Shown here: piece after piece, positions 17,512 to 26,592 of the stretch | How the letters are laid out: each line of letters begins with the position of its first letter | How positions within the stretch are numbered: the first letter of the stretch is position 1 | Assembly: GCA_028282925.1 (NCBI GenBank) | Contig: JANQGV010000213.1 | Coordinates: forward strand, 1-48,658 | Length of the DNA: 48,658 nucleotides | From: Thermodesulfobacteriota bacterium | GTDB lineage: Bacteria > Desulfobacterota > WTBG01 > CAIYCZ01 > CAIRTM01 | Direction: 5' to 3' | The notes under the pieces: model-generated | What the model was told of the DNA's origin: nothing | Seen by the model: only the letters and a program-made list of their open reading frames with translations | Databases searched by the model: none | Made by a program: the position numbers and the translations under genes

Positions 17512-18558
17512 ATGTCTGAGATTTTACATTCGAAAGAGCCGCTTGTCAGCGTTATTATGCCTGTATATAACGGTGAAGTCTATTTGTCCGAGGCTATAGA
17601 AAGCATTCTTAGCCAGACCTTATCGGAATACGAGTTTATTATTATTAACGATGGTTCTACCGATAATAGCCCTAAAATAATTTCTTCATATTCCGATCCC
17701 CGAATACGTTCTATTACTCACGAGAAAAACTGCGGTTTAACCCATTCGCTCAACGTGGGTCTGAAGACGGCACGCGGGAAATATATTGCCCGTATGGACT
17801 GTGATGATATAAGCCTTCCTGAACGCTTTGAAAAGCAGGTTGCCTTTATGGACACGCATGCCGATATCGGGGTATGCGGCACATGGGTATATGCTTTCGG
17901 AAGCAGTCCGGAAGGGGCGTGGCACTATCCTGTTGATCACGATGTAATTAAAGCATCGATGGTTTTCGGTCCTGTATTTGCCCACCCCAGCGTCATGATC
18001 AGAAGCGATGTTCTGTGCAATAATGATCTGTATTATAACGAGGAATTGCATTACGCACAGGATTTTGATCTGTGGATACGGCTGCTGAACTGCACCAGAG
18101 GAGCAAACATTCCGGAAGTTCTTCTCAAGTATCGCATTCATGGTTCTCAAATCGGACGAGCACACAAAAACGATCAGGAAGGCTCTGCTATTCAGATTTA
18201 CCAGTCTTTGATGCAAAAAATAGGCGTTGAACCAACGTCAGAGGAATTGCAGCTGCATGCCGATTTAGCGCGCTATCGTTTTGAAACAACCAAAACCTTT
18301 TTGACAACGTCACGCCAATGGCTTGAAAGGCTCTATGTAGCCAACAAAACAAAAGGATATTTTGCGCAGCCGGATTTTTCAAAGGTGCTTGCAGATCGCT
18401 GGTTTGCTCTCTGTCTTGCATCTGCGAACCTGGGTGTGTGGACATGGAGGCAATTTACACAATCACCTTTTTTTAGACATGTACGCGTCGGAAGGCGACG
18501 TAAGCTTAGGTTTATGCTTTGCTGTCTTTTTAAGGGAAGGATATTTAAAAAAGTTTAA
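17512..18558 (+). CDS. GT2 family glycosyltransferase
   Basis: A 348-residue GT-A-fold enzyme: LVSVIMPVYNGEVYLSEAIE, EFIIINDGSTDNS, and the metal-binding ARMDCDDISLPERFEKQ. A C-terminal basic tail (RHVRVGRRRKLRF) may contact the membrane. ATG 17512, preceded by AAGGG at good spacing, is preferred over ATG 17479, which would add 11 residues without family similarity. It is the last gene of the rightward block; the next gene is convergent. Expected role: transfer of a sugar to the lipid-linked glycan. Confidence 0.88.
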   Translation: MSEILHSKEPLVSVIMPVYNGEVYLSEAIESILSQTLSEYEFIIINDGSTDNSPKIISSYSDPRIRSITHEKNCGLTHSLNVGLKTARGKYIARMDCDDISLPERFEKQVAFMDTHADIGVCGTWVYAFGSSPEGAWHYPVDHDVIKASMVFGPVFAHPSVMIRSDVLCNNDLYYNEELHYAQDFDLWIRLLNCTRGANIPEVLLKYRIHGSQIGRAHKNDQEGSAIQIYQSLMQKIGVEPTSEELQLHADLARYRFETTKTFLTTSRQWLERLYVANKTKGYFAQPDFSKVLADRWFALCLASANLGVWTWRQFTQSPFFRHVRVGRRRKLRFMLCCLFKGRIFKKV

Positions 18559-18625
18559 AGCTGTTCAGCACAAGCACATACAACCATCTTTTTTAGCGAT
18601 ATATTCCCCTGTTGCGAGAGAAAAA

Positions 18626-20110
18626 TCACTGCCTGGGAACATAGAAATATTTAATAAGGGGCCACGTTCCGGTTTTGTGTGGAAAATCCTTCACCAGGGT
18701 ATAATGGGTTTCAATATCATTTTGAAACCATGAAAAGGTGCGGTCCATCACTACGGCCGCATACCGCTTTTCGGCCAGGGCCGAGCGAATATCGGAGATA
18801 AGCCTGCTTCTCTCCGGGCCGGGATCACCACGCAGTATGTCGTTGATTGCACCGATATGGGCAGTCCCTGTCTTTCCGGCGATAACACTCAAGTATCCAT
18901 ACGCCGGGGCAAAAATCTCACCGTCGACCAGTTTAAGTGCGGAAATAGTTCGCGCATAGACATCTTTTGCCCCACGGCCAGGCATTAGGGGCCGCGGATC
19001 ATAGAGCAAAACTGAAAATTGCAGCAGGCAAAAAAACAACATGACTACTGCACACACTTTTCCATAGAGGGATTTTTTTTGCAGAGCACATACGCTATGT
19101 TGGGCAAGGCCGGTTGTTATGGCCAGGGCAGCATAGGAAAGCATAAGCACATTTTTATAGCCCCCGCTTTTAATTTTTGTCATGCAGGTTACAAGCACCA
19201 TGGCCAAAACGATCAACAGATAGAACACTTTAGTCTCTTTTGATAGTACCTGAGAGGGTGTGAAAAGGAATACGGCTACACACGCACAGGAAAACGGCAG
19301 TGCAAAAAAAATGTCCTGTGTCCAGAAATCGGCAATCCTGTCGAAAAAAACCGGATGCTGGCCGGGGAGCACAAACAGGTAAAAGCGATACCAGCCCTCA
19401 TGGACGAGGTCGAACCCGGCAGTGCATCCTGCAAGCAGAATTCCGGCCACGGCACAGAAAACGCCGGTATATTTCCATGGTCGATACAGACAGCTGTAAA
19501 CAATAAGCGGCGCAGCAAGAACCAGCCCGGTCTGTTTGGTCAATGCCGAACATGTCAATAAAACGCCGGTAAGGAACGCTCTGGAAAGAGAGCGGCTGAA
19601 GCGCAGGCTGAACACGGTCCACACGTATAGAAAAAGAAAAAGCATGTCGATTCTGCCGAGATCGAAATAGGTCCCGCTTATCCTATAGGTGGCAGCAAAC
19701 AATCCTGCTGCAAGCAGGCCTGAAAAGCGGCTTCCTGTTTCCCTTTTGACGATCTCGTAGAGAAGGGCAAAGGTCAGCAGGGAGGCAACAACTGAAAGCA
19801 GCCTGAGAGAAAAAAAGGTTGCGCCGACGGCCTTTGCCAGTCCTGCGGCGATATAAAAAAAAAGGGGCGGGTATATGGCAGGTACAAATTCTACTGAAGG
19901 CCGGCAGTAGAGCTGTTGCCCGGAAAGAAGCCGGTTCACATGGTCGAGCATGCTGCCCTCAATCCACTCCAGTGCAAACGGGAACCGAAGGTGTGCCACG
20001 GCAATCCAGGCATACATGCCGATAAAAAGGCACACGCACAACAATACCATGCCCTTGAGGAGATACCAGCCTACCTGTTGCTGTGTGTTGTTCATGGATC
20101 CATCTTTCAT
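18626..20110 (-). CDS. Polytopic GT-C-type glycosyltransferase (PMT_2/ArnT-like)
   Basis: A 494-residue membrane protein with about ten hydrophobic segments. The first periplasmic loop has the family pattern FALEWIEGSMLDHVNRLLSG followed by AIYPPLFFYIAAGLAKAVG. A second loop has FDLGRIDMLFLFLYV, and LTCSALTKQTGLVLAAPL follows. This is the layout of PMT_2/GT39-GT83-like enzymes, which use polyprenyl-phosphate sugars and act outside the inner membrane. A short soluble C-terminal region follows. The start is either 20110 (3 bp after the previous stop) or ATG 20095; neither has a strong ribosome binding site, consistent with translational coupling to the GT4 gene upstream. Confidence 0.8.
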   Translation of the reverse strand: MKDGSMNNTQQQVGWYLLKGMVLLCVCLFIGMYAWIAVAHLRFPFALEWIEGSMLDHVNRLLSGQQLYCRPSVEFVPAIYPPLFFYIAAGLAKAVGATFFSLRLLSVVASLLTFALLYEIVKRETGSRFSGLLAAGLFAATYRISGTYFDLGRIDMLFLFLYVWTVFSLRFSRSLSRAFLTGVLLTCSALTKQTGLVLAAPLIVYSCLYRPWKYTGVFCAVAGILLAGCTAGFDLVHEGWYRFYLFVLPGQHPVFFDRIADFWTQDIFFALPFSCACVAVFLFTPSQVLSKETKVFYLLIVLAMVLVTCMTKIKSGGYKNVLMLSYAALAITTGLAQHSVCALQKKSLYGKVCAVVMLFFCLLQFSVLLYDPRPLMPGRGAKDVYARTISALKLVDGEIFAPAYGYLSVIAGKTGTAHIGAINDILRGDPGPERSRLISDIRSALAEKRYAAVVMDRTFSWFQNDIETHYTLVKDFPHKTGTWPLIKYFYVPRQ

Positions 20111-20113
20111 GCT

Positions 20114-21232
20114 TTACTGAACCAGTGCCGCATAGAGCGCTTCATATGTTTGGGCTATGCGATGGATGGAGTATGTGTTGTCGACTGTCTCGCGTGCAGC
20201 AGCACCAAGTTTTTCAGCGTATGGCCGATTCTCCAGGCACTTCTTCATGGCTTGATACAAGTCTTCAATGTCGCCGCTGTCTACAAGGATACCATTTTTG
20301 CCGTCTTCCACAACATCGATTGCCCCACCGGCGGCCGATGCAATTACAGGCAATCCCCGGGCCATGGCCTCAAGCAGAACATTGGGAAGCCCTTCGGCAA
20401 ACGACGGCAACACAAACAGTGCGGCGTTTCGGTAATAAGGATCCGGATCCTGGAGCGCCCCGTGAAAACAAGCACTGTCCAGCAGGCCAAGCCCCCGGGC
20501 CATGTCCTCAAGTGAGCTTCTCTCGGGCCCTTCGCCTATGATGTCCAGCCCGGCCTGCACCCCGTCGTCGCGTAGCCGTTTAAAAGCATCCAGCAACACG
20601 TGAGCGCCTTTGCGCCTGATTAATCTGCCGACAAACAGCAATCGTTTATCGCTCGTTCCTGTTTCTTTCCTGCTCAGACCAACGGGCGCAACCCCGTTGG
20701 GTATATACTGTATGCGTTCTTCAGGAAAGTCTTCTTGGCGGGCCTCTTGAAGCGTCTCATTGCAAATGGCAATCAAGCGATCAGCCTCTTTCAGCTTATT
20801 CAAAAAAGCCGCTCCCATAACCCCTCTTTTCAGCTTCGCAAAATCACTTTCTTGTCCTGCCAGGGCAACTTTAACAATCACTTTTTTGTTTAATAATTTT
20901 TTCACCAGCATCGCAGCGATGGAATGAAATCCCTGCAGCTCATGGCAATGTATAATATCATATGATGCGCGCCGACTGATAAGAAACCAGAGTACTGATA
21001 CCGCATAGGTCACGCCGAACAGCTTGCTCCAGGGCAACGTTACTATCTTTCGGTGAACAGGCACATTTTGCATAACCTCAAAGTCGGGCAGGTTTTTCAA
21101 GCGCCTAGTCAGTACTGAGACATCCACGCCCCGGGCGGCAAGGGTCCCGGCCAGAAGCAGGGCCTGGCGTTCTGCCCCTCCGATACAGGGGGGGAACAGT
21201 GATATTATCATAAGTACCCGAGGTTTCGTCAT
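20114..21232 (-). CDS. GT4 family glycosyltransferase
   Basis: A 372-residue GT-B enzyme: VLMIISLFPPCIGGAERQALLLAGTL at the N-terminus (read in two parts, MIISLFPP and GGAERQ), RLLFVGRLIRRKGAHVLL opening the donor domain, and FAEGLPNVLLEAMARGLPVIA with an intact E-x7-E. I chose ATG 21232 because the family usually begins a few residues before VLMIISLFPP; an in-frame ATG at 21307 would add 25 atypical residues. It is followed 3 bp later by the GT-C gene, and is preceded by an amidotransferase gene about 100 bp upstream on the same strand. The whole block 18626-26425 reads leftward. Confidence 0.9.
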   Translation of the reverse strand: MTKPRVLMIISLFPPCIGGAERQALLLAGTLAARGVDVSVLTRRLKNLPDFEVMQNVPVHRKIVTLPWSKLFGVTYAVSVLWFLISRRASYDIIHCHELQGFHSIAAMLVKKLLNKKVIVKVALAGQESDFAKLKRGVMGAAFLNKLKEADRLIAICNETLQEARQEDFPEERIQYIPNGVAPVGLSRKETGTSDKRLLFVGRLIRRKGAHVLLDAFKRLRDDGVQAGLDIIGEGPERSSLEDMARGLGLLDSACFHGALQDPDPYYRNAALFVLPSFAEGLPNVLLEAMARGLPVIASAAGGAIDVVEDGKNGILVDSGDIEDLYQAMKKCLENRPYAEKLGAAARETVDNTYSIHRIAQTYEALYAALVQ

Positions 21233-21334
21233 GTTAAAAAAGCTCAGCGAACAGTGTATGTTTATCGCTATAACCCGGTAAAGAGGTTTAATGGGCAAAA
21301 GCGACACTTTTGGCTATGCCCTGTCTATTGCTTG

Positions 21335-23233
21335 TCAAGGGTGTGTGCTTCTATTGTCGTAATATATCCTGTGCCACAGCTCCAAAACAAGCAGGTTCCA
21401 TATGCGGTAGCAATGGTCGTAGGTTTTCGTCATATGTTCATTGATCATTTCCTGCAAAAATTTCTTATTGAAATAACCGCGTTGTATGGCCCTGGAATCA
21501 AGCAGCACATCATATACCATTTCCTTTAAGTCGGTGCGCAGCCATCGGTCGATCGGTACGCCAAAACCCATTTTCTTCCTGTCGGCTATGCCCGCAGGCA
21601 GGTAATCTGCGCTTAGCCTGCGCAGAAAGTATTTAGTGGTAAAGCCGCGCAGCTTGTATTCGGGGGGTAGAGTTGCTGCAAACTCCATGACGGTATGGTC
21701 AAGAAACGGCGACCGAGCCTCAAGAGAATGGGCCATGGTAGCTATGTCGGTCTTGACCATCAAAGCCTCCGGCAGGTACGACATGGTATCAACGGAAAGG
21801 ATCCTGTCGAGAGCTGAATCGGCAAGGGCTTTTTTGAACAGCTCCACAATAAAATCCACCGAATCGCTCTCACGGATCCGGCTCATAAAGGATGTGGTGT
21901 ACAGGGAATTTTTCATGTCGTTGTCAAAATGACAAAGCCACCGGACATACCGCTGTTCAGGCGGCTGTTCAAGTGCTCGTAAAAAACGTTTGACCCGGGC
22001 AATAAAACTGTTTCGCCCGGCCCCATTCGGAAGGCGTTTGCCAAGCGCTGCAATGGGTGTGCATGCCAGCAGGCGTTTCAGAAAGGCTGTCCTTTTCATT
22101 GCACTGTATCTTTCATATCCGGCAAAGCCTTCATCACCACCATCACCGGTCAGGGCAACCGTCACATGCTCTGACGTTTTTTGGGCCAGATAGAATGTCG
22201 GCACGGCAGAGGAGTCTGCAAAGGGCTCGCCATAGTATTGTACAATTCGGGGAAGGCTTTCAACAATGTCGGGGCGGACAACAAATTCCCGGTGCTCGGT
22301 AGCATACTGCTTTGCTATGCTCCGGGCAAAGGGTAATTCATTATATTCTTCATCTGCAAATCCGATGGAAAATGTTTTTACGGGGGCATCCAGCATGTCG
22401 CTCATTGCGGCAACAACAATACTGGAGTCGATTCCACCGCTTAAAAAGGCGCCGAAAGGGACATCGCTTTTAAGCCTTATTGCAACCGCTTTGTTGAATA
22501 TGTCTCCAAAACGTTCTCTGTATTCGTCAAACGAACAACGATTGCCCTTCTGCTTATATGAAAGCTGCCAGTACCGCTGCATTGTAATGCCGTCGCGTTT
22601 AACAACCACATAATGGGCGGGAGGGACCTTCCTGATGCTTTTGAAAATCGAGTACGGTGACGGTACATACTGATAGGTAAGGTAATGATGCATGGCTTCG
22701 GAATCCAGTTCGTTTCCGCAGTCGGCATCCTTGAGCAGGGCCTGTATTTCTGAAGCAAAAACAAAGGAGTCGGAAGTCTTTGCATAAACAAGCGGCTTTT
22801 TGCCGATACGGTCTCTGGCAAGAAAGAGCAAGTCTTTATGAGCGTCCCATAACGCAAAAGCAAACATTCCCTTTAAATCCTGAAGGCAGTCGAATCCCTT
22901 TTCCTCGTAAAGGTGTATAATTGTTTCGGTATCGGTGCGGGAGGAAAATACGTGGCCTGCTTGTTGAAGGGTGTTTCGCAGTTCCTCAAAGTTGTAAATT
23001 TCTCCGTTAAAAACAATCCGGATACTACCGTCCTCATTTGTCATCGGCTGGTGACCCGCAGAGGAAAGATCGTGGATGCTGAGGCGGGAATGCCCTAATC
23101 CGACGGAGCCGTCGGTCCAGCAGCCTTTGTCGTCGGGCCCCCGGTGATGCATACGCGACGCCATATGCTCGAGCAATGCCGCATCTACCGGCCGTTGCCG
23201 GTCATAATAGATTTTACCGCAAATTCCGCACAA
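21335..23233 (-). CDS. asnB: Second asparagine synthase-type amidotransferase, TTG start
   Basis: A 632-residue paralog of the protein at 14380. The glutaminase domain has the catalytic Cys2 (CGICGKIYY), HHRGPDDKG and FNGEIYNF. The synthetase domain has LSGGIDSS at 264-271 and GDGGDEGFAGYERY. The codon before the obligatory Cys2 is TTG, preceded by GGAAAGGTGAAG. Since maturation exposes this Cys as the N-terminal nucleophile, TTG must be the true start. Length and order match asparagine synthases and the amidotransferases of exopolysaccharide loci. Both copies look catalytically complete, so the locus may amidate two different carboxylates. Confidence 0.92.
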   Translation of the reverse strand: MCGICGKIYYDRQRPVDAALLEHMASRMHHRGPDDKGCWTDGSVGLGHSRLSIHDLSSAGHQPMTNEDGSIRIVFNGEIYNFEELRNTLQQAGHVFSSRTDTETIIHLYEEKGFDCLQDLKGMFAFALWDAHKDLLFLARDRIGKKPLVYAKTSDSFVFASEIQALLKDADCGNELDSEAMHHYLTYQYVPSPYSIFKSIRKVPPAHYVVVKRDGITMQRYWQLSYKQKGNRCSFDEYRERFGDIFNKAVAIRLKSDVPFGAFLSGGIDSSIVVAAMSDMLDAPVKTFSIGFADEEYNELPFARSIAKQYATEHREFVVRPDIVESLPRIVQYYGEPFADSSAVPTFYLAQKTSEHVTVALTGDGGDEGFAGYERYSAMKRTAFLKRLLACTPIAALGKRLPNGAGRNSFIARVKRFLRALEQPPEQRYVRWLCHFDNDMKNSLYTTSFMSRIRESDSVDFIVELFKKALADSALDRILSVDTMSYLPEALMVKTDIATMAHSLEARSPFLDHTVMEFAATLPPEYKLRGFTTKYFLRRLSADYLPAGIADRKKMGFGVPIDRWLRTDLKEMVYDVLLDSRAIQRGYFNKKFLQEMINEHMTKTYDHCYRIWNLLVLELWHRIYYDNRSTHP

Positions 23234-23262
23234 AATACTTCACCTTTCCGGTGGATGGTATA

Positions 23263-24180
23263 TTAGTTAGCGCCTCTGATTCGCCGCAATAACGACAGAC
23301 ATACAGGCGGACACAGTGCTTTTAAAATAAACAAAAAACACCGCATGGTGGGCACGCGACGCAATGACGCATACAACAGGGGCAAAGCTTTTCCGTGGTT
23401 TCCTCTTGAATAATATTCTACTCCCCACAGGAGATAATGATCGGCCAGAATTATATTTTCTTTGGACCGGTACACGTCTGCACGGCGCTCAAAAGCACGC
23501 TCAATCACCCTGTGGTGACATTGTTGCCTCGTGGAAACATCTATTGCCTGTGAAAGACTACCTTTCCTCACGTGAGTTGTAACCAGGATTTCCTTGACAA
23601 CAACCACCTGTGCAACCTCGGCCATCCGAATCCAAAGGTCCTGGTCTTCCCAGGCAACAAGTGTTTCATCGAAACCACCGAGTTGCACCAGAATAGATTT
23701 CCGGCATATTGTGGCGGGCGTCACCTGAAATGCATCGGGCCATAGCACCCGCGGAAATACCCTGTTGCGCTCATAGTCATCGTTGGGCACGCGTTCCGTT
23801 CCGTCCGGATGTCGCTCATGTGCATAGCAGTACGTCATGCCGACCGCATCATCATCAATAAAGGGCTGGAGGCCTTTTGTAAGTCGATCTGCGTTCCATT
23901 CATCGTCAGCGTCGAGGAAAGCAATAAATTCTCCGGAAGCTGCTGCTATGCCCTTGTTGCGTGCCGCGCCGGCGCCGGCATGCTTTTGGTGTATATAGCA
24001 GACTTTTTCTCCACAGTCTTTTATGTGAGTCTCGGTATCATCCGTAGAGCCGTCGTCAACAACAATAATCTCCTTGGCAGGATAGTCTTGCCTGGCGGCC
24101 GAGCGTATGGCACGCTGCACAAAGCTCCGGCAGTTATACGCAGGAATGACAATAGAGGCCAAAGGATATTTTTTTTTCAT
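23263..24180 (-). CDS. GT2 family glycosyltransferase
   Basis: A 305-residue GT-A-fold enzyme: ASIVIPAYNCRSFVQRAIRS, IIVVDDGSTDDTE, FIAFLDADDEWNADRL (DxDD metal site) and the acceptor-side WEDQDLWIRM. Its ATG overlaps the stop of the upstream GT2 gene by 4 bp (ATGA), a sign of translational coupling. The gap to the amidotransferase start is only 29 bp. It sits in the leftward operon that begins at 26425. Confidence 0.9.
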   Translation of the reverse strand: MKKKYPLASIVIPAYNCRSFVQRAIRSAARQDYPAKEIIVVDDGSTDDTETHIKDCGEKVCYIHQKHAGAGAARNKGIAAASGEFIAFLDADDEWNADRLTKGLQPFIDDDAVGMTYCYAHERHPDGTERVPNDDYERNRVFPRVLWPDAFQVTPATICRKSILVQLGGFDETLVAWEDQDLWIRMAEVAQVVVVKEILVTTHVRKGSLSQAIDVSTRQQCHHRVIERAFERRADVYRSKENIILADHYLLWGVEYYSRGNHGKALPLLYASLRRVPTMRCFLFILKALCPPVCLSLLRRIRGAN

Positions 24181-25166
24181 AGCCTGTGATACTCGCGCTC
24201 CTCAAATACATTCTCAAGCTTTTTTAAACCCGGTATTTTATTGCTCAGGGCATGGTACCTGCTGTCTCCCAAAAACTGCCACAAACGAAACCGCATATGA
24301 GTAAAGGATAAAAAAACAACCGGATTAGTCGCAAGGGCTTTAGACCATAATTGCCTGGCCTGCACCTTGTCACCCCTTCGCCGGCAACGCATGCCTTCCG
24401 TCATCAGTTGCTGGGCATACATATAGGCCAATTGCATTTTCACCTGGGTTTTCTGTATGCCTTTCCTGTTTTGCCAGAAACGCCGTGAAACGGTGATGCC
24501 TTCTTCAACAAACGGGCGCCATCCAAGAGCTGTTTTAGCATCGCCATGAACTCGATATGCAGCCAGACAATCATCAAGATAATCAAACCGGACATTTTCG
24601 TGTATTCTCAGCCAGAAATCATAGTCCATCATATAGTGCAACGTTTCATCAAAAGGTCCGTATTGCTCCCAGAGCGATTTGCGAAAAAAAGTCCCCGGCT
24701 GTGCAAAGCCGGCGCCGTGCGGCTTCCACCAGTAGTAAAATGTGTCCGGCCGGTACTGTGCCTTGCGTTGACCAAGAACGGTATTGTTCTCATCAACAAA
24801 AGTACAATTGCTGTAGACAAACCGTGCATCAGGTTTTGTGTCTATATAGTCGATAAACTTTTGCAAAGCACCGGGAAGGAGAAAATCATCGGAGTTAATC
24901 CAGACAATCCATTCACCCCGTGCCATGGATATCCCCTTGTTTAAAGCCTCCGCCTGGCCCCGGTCCTGCTCCGAAACCCAGATTGCATGACGACAGCTTT
25001 GCAACATATCAAGCGTTTCATCGGTTGATCCACCATCGATAATGATATGTTCAACAGAATCCGATTCCTGGGAACGTATGTTTTCTATGTTCTTTTTTAG
25101 AAACCGGCCCTGGTTTAACGAAGGTGTTACAACGCTGATAAAGGGTTGATTGTACTTCATGATCAT
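24177..25166 (-). CDS. GT2 family glycosyltransferase
   Basis: A 329-residue GT-A-fold enzyme: PFISVVTPSLNQGRFLKK, HIIIDGGSTDETLDML, WIVWINSDDFLLPGAL and DYDFWLRI. The sequence belongs to the WcaA-like group whose members often act on the outer repeating unit. The start codon ATG 25166 overlaps the stop of the upstream GT4 gene in an ATGA; ATG 25160 is another option. The C-terminal 80 residues are helical and arginine-rich with no membrane segment. Confidence 0.9.
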   Translation of the reverse strand: MIMKYNQPFISVVTPSLNQGRFLKKNIENIRSQESDSVEHIIIDGGSTDETLDMLQSCRHAIWVSEQDRGQAEALNKGISMARGEWIVWINSDDFLLPGALQKFIDYIDTKPDARFVYSNCTFVDENNTVLGQRKAQYRPDTFYYWWKPHGAGFAQPGTFFRKSLWEQYGPFDETLHYMMDYDFWLRIHENVRFDYLDDCLAAYRVHGDAKTALGWRPFVEEGITVSRRFWQNRKGIQKTQVKMQLAYMYAQQLMTEGMRCRRRGDKVQARQLWSKALATNPVVFLSFTHMRFRLWQFLGDSRYHALSNKIPGLKKLENVFEEREYHRL

Positions 25167-26425
25167 TGCAATAGTATATGTTCACAGAGCGATAGGTAGT
25201 CGTCAAGCATACGCTCTATTGCAAAGTGCTTTTCGGCTTTTTGCCTTCCTGCCTTTCCGAACAAGGCATGCTCATCAGCATGCTCTGCAAGCCATACTAC
25301 AGCATCGGTAATTGCTTTTGGCGTTTGGGGATCGACAACAAATCCCGTACGACCGTCCTCAATTTCCTCAGGCACCCCGCCTATCCGGCTTCCGATAACC
25401 GGTACTCCACACGCCATGGCCTCAAGTATAGCTACCGGCAGGTTATCGGCGTTGGTAGTGTGAATGAAGACATCGGCACAATTGTAGATCTCCATCATTT
25501 GTTGCTGGTCGTATAGTAAACCAAAATTGCGGCCGTCGGGAACCGCAGTACCATTGTCTTCATTTCCGACTTCAATAATATAAAAGTCTTTGGGTGCCGA
25601 CTGTTCCAGAATCTGCATGGCTTTCGCAAATGTATCGTAATCTTTGAAAGGATTTGATTTGCCCTTGTGCGCCGCGTGTAAAACCACGAAAGCATTTTCC
25701 GGGATATGTAATTTATTACGGAGAGACAAGCGCTGTTCTTCCGGCAGCGGATGATACAGATCGGTATCAATTCCGTAGTTAATAACATGAACCGGTACAT
25801 CGCGGGCAATGCTTTTGGACAGTTGATTTTTCAACCAACGGGAAGGACTTACCAGGTGAAGTCGGGCTTCTTTGGAACGTGCGATTTTTTTAAAAATAAT
25901 TTTTCGTCTCCACTGGTTTAGAATGCTCATGTCATGTGCAACAGGCACATAGATATCAGGATATGGGCACTTGCGACAATTGCGTTGCCATTTAGTGCAG
26001 TCCAGGGGATACGCACAATGACCGGTAACCGCCCACATGTCGTGTAAAGTCCATACCATGGGCACTTTGCTGATCCGGTACAAATCCTCAAGGCGGATAA
26101 GGTCCGTACGCAGGGTATGGCCTAAAATGATGTCGGGCGTGAAGGGAAGCTTGTCAAGAAGATGCTTTGAAGACCAGCTGGCGCACTGTTCAATTCCGGC
26201 ATTCTGTAATTTGCTGAGGATAAAATGGGGGATTTTTTGCATAATGCTCATTGAGCGAGGATCAAAAGGGGTAGGGGATACAAAACCGGTAGTATCGCAT
26301 TCAACGCCGCTGCGAATACGGATATGGGAATGAACACCCCGGTTTTTAAGTCCGGAGGCAAGCAAGAAAGCTATTCGTTCTGCCCCGCCTCCAACGATTT
26401 CCGTAGAGAGAGTTAGAATATTCAT
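25163..26425 (-). CDS. GT4 family glycosyltransferase
   Basis: A 420-residue GT-B enzyme. The N-terminus has ILTLSTEIVGGGAERIAFLLA; the middle has MVWTLHDMWAVTGHCAYP with a cysteine pair (CRKCPYP), typical of the WcaC-like GT4 group. The donor domain has NADNLPVAILEAMACGVPVIG with intact E-x7-E. It is the first gene of a leftward operon of at least three overlapping genes, probably extending to 18626. The promoter must lie in the 167-bp divergent gap, where an AT-rich inverted repeat occurs (26432-26450). Confidence 0.9.
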   Translation of the reverse strand: MNILTLSTEIVGGGAERIAFLLASGLKNRGVHSHIRIRSGVECDTTGFVSPTPFDPRSMSIMQKIPHFILSKLQNAGIEQCASWSSKHLLDKLPFTPDIILGHTLRTDLIRLEDLYRISKVPMVWTLHDMWAVTGHCAYPLDCTKWQRNCRKCPYPDIYVPVAHDMSILNQWRRKIIFKKIARSKEARLHLVSPSRWLKNQLSKSIARDVPVHVINYGIDTDLYHPLPEEQRLSLRNKLHIPENAFVVLHAAHKGKSNPFKDYDTFAKAMQILEQSAPKDFYIIEVGNEDNGTAVPDGRNFGLLYDQQQMMEIYNCADVFIHTTNADNLPVAILEAMACGVPVIGSRIGGVPEEIEDGRTGFVVDPQTPKAITDAVVWLAEHADEHALFGKAGRQKAEKHFAIERMLDDYLSLCEHILLQ

Positions 26426-26431
26426 ATACGA

Positions 26432-26450
26432 CGATTATATATATTAATCG
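26432..26450. repeat. AT-rich inverted repeat in a divergent gap (possible operator)
   Basis: CGATTA (26432-26437) and TAATCG (26445-26450) are perfect inverted arms separated by an all-A/T 7-bp centre. It lies directly before the leftward GT4 start and overlaps sequence that could supply its -10 box. Confidence 0.3.
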
Positions 26451-26518
26451 TTTTCAAACACTAGCAAAGTGCACATGGAAAAGCAAAGTAAAGTTTCTGC
26501 CGCCATCCTTAATATCCA

Positions 26519-26547
26519 TTGACACGTAAAAACTCTCTTCTTATACT
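26519..26547 (+). promoter_or_regulatory. Strong sigma70-type promoter
   Basis: A perfect -35 TTGACA (26519-26524), 17-bp spacer and -10 TATACT (26542-26547). Transcription would start near 26554, about 39 bp before the ATG at 26593. It is the best-formed promoter in the window. Confidence 0.68.
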
Positions 26548-26592
26548 AAGATAAAAAAGGCAGCTTTTCATTTTTATACATATAATACGCTT

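Noticed and set aside
19916-20515. A 199-codon plus-strand open frame
   Set aside because: It straddles and opposes two clear glycosyltransferase genes (18626-20110 and 20114-21232) and reads as low-quality protein.
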